This document shows positions 44,584-46,977 of a stretch of 46,977 nucleotides of DNA, in pieces (within the stretch, counting starts at the first letter, position 1; every line of letters begins with the position of its first letter). Made by a program: the position numbers and the translations under genes. The notes under the pieces are model-generated. The model saw nothing but the letters and a program-made list of their open reading frames with translations, did not search any database and was not told the origin of the DNA. Location: NCBI RefSeq assembly GCF_003318165.1, contig NZ_QOCB01000116.1, forward strand, positions 1 through 46,977, in the 5' to 3' direction. The stretch is from Psychromonas sp. B3M02. GTDB lineage: Bacteria > Pseudomonadota > Gammaproteobacteria > Enterobacterales > Psychromonadaceae.

Positions 44584-44594
44584 TGTGAGAGATC
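44584..44594. promoter_or_regulatory. UvrY/GacA-like half site upstream of csrB
   Basis: TGTGAGAGATC is identical to the left part of the UvrY-binding repeat I recall upstream of E. coli csrB, and follows the GacA box pattern TGTRAG. The right half is not conserved here. It lies about 185 bp upstream of the likely csrB start, a plausible activator distance. Confidence 0.45.
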
Positions 44595-44769
44595 GACCAT
44601 TGCCTACGTGCTAGATCCTTACTTTAAATAAAGATTTTTAGGTGTTACATAAATGTAATTTAAGTATAACTGATTGAAAATAAAGTATTAGTTTTTTTTC
44701 GTTCAATGAGTTATGTATTTATTTTATTTCGGATTGGTCTTATTCACTCAATGCATCGTACTATTTCTC

Positions 44770-45221
44770 CCGCAAACAAGGACGTAGACGATTAACAGGA
44801 TGTTAATCAGCAACGGAAAGCAGGAAACAACAGGATGTTGTTACTTAGGTAAATAAGGATTATTTATCTAGTCAGGATGACCAAAGGACACTTCAGGATG
44901 AAGTTAGATAAGCAGGAAGTTTATCGTTAAGGAAAAGCAAGGACGAATTACAGGATGTAAAAGGACACCTTCCAAGGATAGGGAGCAGTTAATAAGCAGG
45001 ATGTTTATTAAATAAGGATGTGTCACGGAAGAAACCAGCAGGATGTTGGCTTGATAAGCAGGATGTTTATCGTATAAGGATGTAAACAGGGAAGACGCCC
45101 AAAGGATTTGGGAAGAGGATGCCTAGTATGGCAATAGTCAAAAGGATGTTTTGCATGGAGCAACTTCTATCACGGACTTGATAGTGAGACTAAATTAGGG
45201 CAGCTTCGGCTGCCCTTTCCT
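44770..45221 (+). ncRNA. csrB: CsrB-family CsrA-sequestering small RNA
   Basis: About 450 nt of non-coding DNA carry some 22 AGGA motifs. Eight of these are full CAGGATG, and many sit between short inverted repeats so that GGA falls in hairpin loops (for example GTTAA-CAGGATG-TTAAT near 44795 and ATAAG-CAGGATG-TTTAT near 45055). This is the design of CsrB/CsrC/RsmZ RNAs, which bind many CsrA dimers and free target mRNAs. A likely -10 box TACTAT is at 44759-44764, with TTGGTC upstream at 19-bp spacing, so transcription should begin near 44771. It ends at a strong terminator with a UUCG loop. The number and layout of motifs make the family assignment firm; the exact 5' end is estimated. Confidence 0.93.
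45197..45218 (+). terminator. csrB terminator
   Basis: AGGGCAGC (45197-45204), loop TTCG, and GCTGCCCT (45209-45216) form a perfect GC-rich hairpin followed by TTCCTGTTT. Confidence 0.92.
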
Positions 45222-45339
45222 GTTTCTGGGCTTAAATATTTTAAATACCTACCATTTCAATAATACCAATTGCTACTTTCAACATTGATTATTGTTCAGT
45301 CAAAACGTACCCTAAACTCTTTTTTATAGGTGTATCAAT

Positions 45340-45993
45340 ATGGCTACTTTCTATGCAGTCGAAATTCCTTTCAATTATCGTAGCACCTGTTGGTTTTGTG
45401 GTGAACCTAGTGATAAGAAAATAAAATTTCCTCAGTATGATTACGAAATCAATATTTTAGATCATTTACCCCTCACTATACCTAGCTGTAAAGAGTGCTC
45501 AAGTATTGTTAACCGCTCAGCGTTTACGTCTATTTATCATTACCGTGATGCGATTAAAAAAGCATTAACCAAAAAGCATCAAAAAGTATTAAGTATCGGA
45601 TCTAATTGGACTAAAAAAGAGTTAGAAGAGTCTGAGTTAGAGGGAAGTGCTTTTGAAGGATTTAAACGCAGTGCTTGGCCTATGTTCGAAATGATGCAAG
45701 GTCGTATCAATTATCAAGGGTGGCCTTTAGTGGTTAACAATCAGTTATTGGTTGTTGATAGTGATAATGATAGTTTTGAGTTTGATGGTGTTATCTATGT
45801 TTCATTGGATGATGCTGTTACGCATGCGGTAAAAACCTTTTTCCTAGATGAAGCCTTATTTACTAGGGTGTTGAGTGTGTTAGGTAAAAATAAATTTAGC
45901 CAGGCGATACGTTTATGTCGTTTATACCCTAACTTAACAGCAAGCAACCGAGAAGATGTGTTTTTAGAGATTCTAGATAGTATTGGATTGTAA
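45340..45993 (+). CDS. Conserved-looking protein with four-cysteine zinc-ribbon motif
   Basis: I do not recognise this 217-residue protein. Near the N-terminus it has C-W-F-C-G-E (17-22) and C-K-E-C (about 50-53), the four cysteines of a probable zinc ribbon. A lysine-rich, charged stretch and a mixed alpha-beta region follow. No signal peptide or membrane segment is seen. The ATG is 116 bp beyond the csrB terminator. A nucleic-acid or protein-binding role is possible, but no function can be assigned. Confidence 0.75.
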   Translation: MATFYAVEIPFNYRSTCWFCGEPSDKKIKFPQYDYEINILDHLPLTIPSCKECSSIVNRSAFTSIYHYRDAIKKALTKKHQKVLSIGSNWTKKELEESELEGSAFEGFKRSAWPMFEMMQGRINYQGWPLVVNNQLLVVDSDNDSFEFDGVIYVSLDDAVTHAVKTFFLDEALFTRVLSVLGKNKFSQAIRLCRLYPNLTASNREDVFLEILDSIGL

Positions 45994-46092
45994 TCTCAAT
46001 TATTCTTATTAAGAGCTCTATTTTTACGAAAAGTCGGATCCGTTATTTAATATACTTGGCATAAGCTGGTTGGTAGATATTAAGGAAATTAC

Positions 46093-46275
46093 ATGAGTAC
46101 AACTAAAGATAAACAAGATCCAACGAAAAAAGAGTCCGAAGAAGAGTTACAGGCTTGGTTAGATGCTGTGCATTTTGGTAGTTGTTGTAGTGACCCTTTA
46201 CCAAGTAATGAAGAGTCTAAGCAAACTAAGACCTGTTCTACAAATGCTAAGAAAAATGAACAAGATAATGATTAA
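46093..46275 (+). CDS. Small hydrophilic protein with Cys pair
   Basis: This 60-residue protein is unrecognised. It starts at an ATG with a good TAAGGAA ribosome site and ends just before a perfect terminator, which supports it being real. It is very polar (many Lys, Glu, Asp, Ser), with a central L-Q-A-W-L-D-A-V-H-F-G-S-C-C-S-D segment, where the Cys pair and nearby His and Asp could bind metal, and one more Cys near residue 49. Confidence 0.65.
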   Translation: MSTTKDKQDPTKKESEEELQAWLDAVHFGSCCSDPLPSNEESKQTKTCSTNAKKNEQDND

Positions 46276-46290
46276 ATTTTATTGTATTAA

Positions 46291-46322
46291 AAAGCCTAAT
46301 AATGCGGTGATTATTAGGCTTT
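46291..46322. terminator. Bidirectional terminator
   Basis: AAAGCCTAATAAT (46291-46303) and ATTATTAGGCTTT (46310-46322) are perfect inverted copies with a 6-nt loop, between the small protein gene and the convergent PEP-CTERM gene. Confidence 0.88.
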
Positions 46323-46344
46323 AACTGACTTTTTAATCGAATTA

Positions 46345-46902
46345 TTATTTAACTTGCTTATTACGACGAGCCAACCCAAAACCTAACAGACATAAGCCTA
46401 ATAACGCGGCTCCTGCTGGTGCTGGAACTGATGATAATGCTGTTGAAGAGAACGAAACATATGTCTCTGATCCATTTGCAGTGATTATCCATTCAGCAGC
46501 TGTATCATCAAACCCTACTGCACTAATAATACCCGTTCCCATCAATGTTACATCGATGAATGTACCAGCAAGGTCTACAGTATTGAGTAGAACACTTGTA
46601 ATTTCAAAGGTAAAGTCACCAACTGTCCATAAAACTGTAGGCAAAGCATCAGAAATGTCGAAGTCTGTAAATGCTGCTGTTGTGCCATCTAAACCAGAAA
46701 AATCTCCGGTTTGAAGGAACGAATCGTCGCTAACTGTAATCGTATTAAACGTCACGGTTTCAACTGCTAGACCAGAACTGTCTACAGTAACAACACCTCC
46801 ACCAGTAAAGTTAATTGTACCGTCGATTGATATCGCTGATGCAGTGCTTGTCGCTAATAAAAGTAAAAACAAGCTAGTTATTCGTATTATTATTTTCTTC
46901 AT
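46345..46902 (-). CDS. PEP-CTERM-type exported protein
   Basis: A 185-residue secreted protein. The signal peptide ends at A-S-A (about residue 23). The body is Thr/Ser/Asp/Gly-rich, beta-strand-like and acidic. The C-terminus is a sorting tag: V-P-A-P (159-162), a hydrophobic helix L-L-G-L-C-L-L-G-F-G-L, then A-R-R-N-K. This is the PEP-CTERM layout handled by exosortase (EpsH), which links such proteins to the surface or exopolysaccharide. No exosortase gene is in the window. GGGAG precedes the ATG. The body resembles nothing I can name. Confidence 0.85.
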   Translation of the reverse strand: MKKIIIRITSLFLLLLATSTASAISIDGTINFTGGGVVTVDSSGLAVETVTFNTITVSDDSFLQTGDFSGLDGTTAAFTDFDISDALPTVLWTVGDFTFEITSVLLNTVDLAGTFIDVTLMGTGIISAVGFDDTAAEWIITANGSETYVSFSSTALSSVPAPAGAALLGLCLLGFGLARRNKQVK

Positions 46903-46977
46903 GTCTCCCTTCCTTATTTAATGGATTATTCCATGTATACAAATAAAGCATAATTAGTACCAAAAAGATCAAATTTA

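Noticed and set aside
44770-45190. Many short repeats suggesting a CRISPR array or tandem repeat
   Set aside because: The repeat is a 7-base word at irregular spacing without unique equal-length spacers. The hairpin-loop placement and terminator fit CsrB RNA.

Overview
The window is about 47 kb of AT-rich chromosomal DNA from a marine gammaproteobacterium. The evidence is a CsrB-type regulatory RNA, a poxB-type pyruvate oxidase, a Fur-boxed TonB receptor, a PL7 alginate lyase, a cellobiose-type PTS and a PEP-CTERM protein. The gene set would suit a Psychromonas-like genus, but that placement is inference. No tRNA, rRNA, CRISPR array, complete insertion sequence or phage gene was seen.

Region 1 (0.3-9.3 kb, + strand) is a compact catabolic operon. 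A RutR-like TetR regulator is followed by a near-perfect 32-bp palindrome directly in front of a tightly packed set: VanB-type iron-sulfur flavin reductase, CodA-like amidohydrolase, RidA-like protein, creatininase-family amidohydrolase, a three-part ABC importer of the NMT1/THI5-SsuBC type, and an FAD-linked oxidase. A small ABM-domain gene follows. The logic is uptake plus ring opening of a nitrogen heterocycle (pyrimidine, purine or a related compound). The combination matches no pathway I can name and is the best candidate for an undescribed system.

Region 2 (9.4-14.7 kb, - strand) holds a secreted alpha/beta hydrolase, a TonB-dependent receptor behind a strong Fur box, and an OmpR/EnvZ-type two-component system with a probable Fur box of its own. 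Region 3 (14.9-18.6 kb, -) is a codB-pucR-codA cytosine uptake and deamination operon with an unusual active-site residue in CodA and a repeat-rich promoter. A lone sulfotransferase follows.

Region 4 (20.1-28.6 kb) is a beta-glucoside island: PTS IIB, IIC and IIA, two family GH1 6-phospho-beta-glucosidases, and a divergent LacI repressor whose operator (GTAACCGGTTAC) occurs in both promoters. It lies between intact poxB and a decayed fragment of the poxB 3' end in the same orientation.

Region 5 (29-44.4 kb) is mixed: an MFS transporter with a long acidic tail of 15-residue repeats, a PL7 alginate lyase, a MATE transporter, a FrnE-like DsbA protein behind a promoter built from palindromes, a periplasmic binding protein paired with a GGDEF-EAL protein, a Tat-exported class V aminotransferase, a GreA-like factor with a changed tip residue, a degenerate HD-GYP sensor and an NhaP-type antiporter. 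Region 6 (44.5-46.9 kb) contains csrB with upstream CRP-like and UvrY-like sites, two unrecognised conserved-looking genes and a PEP-CTERM protein.
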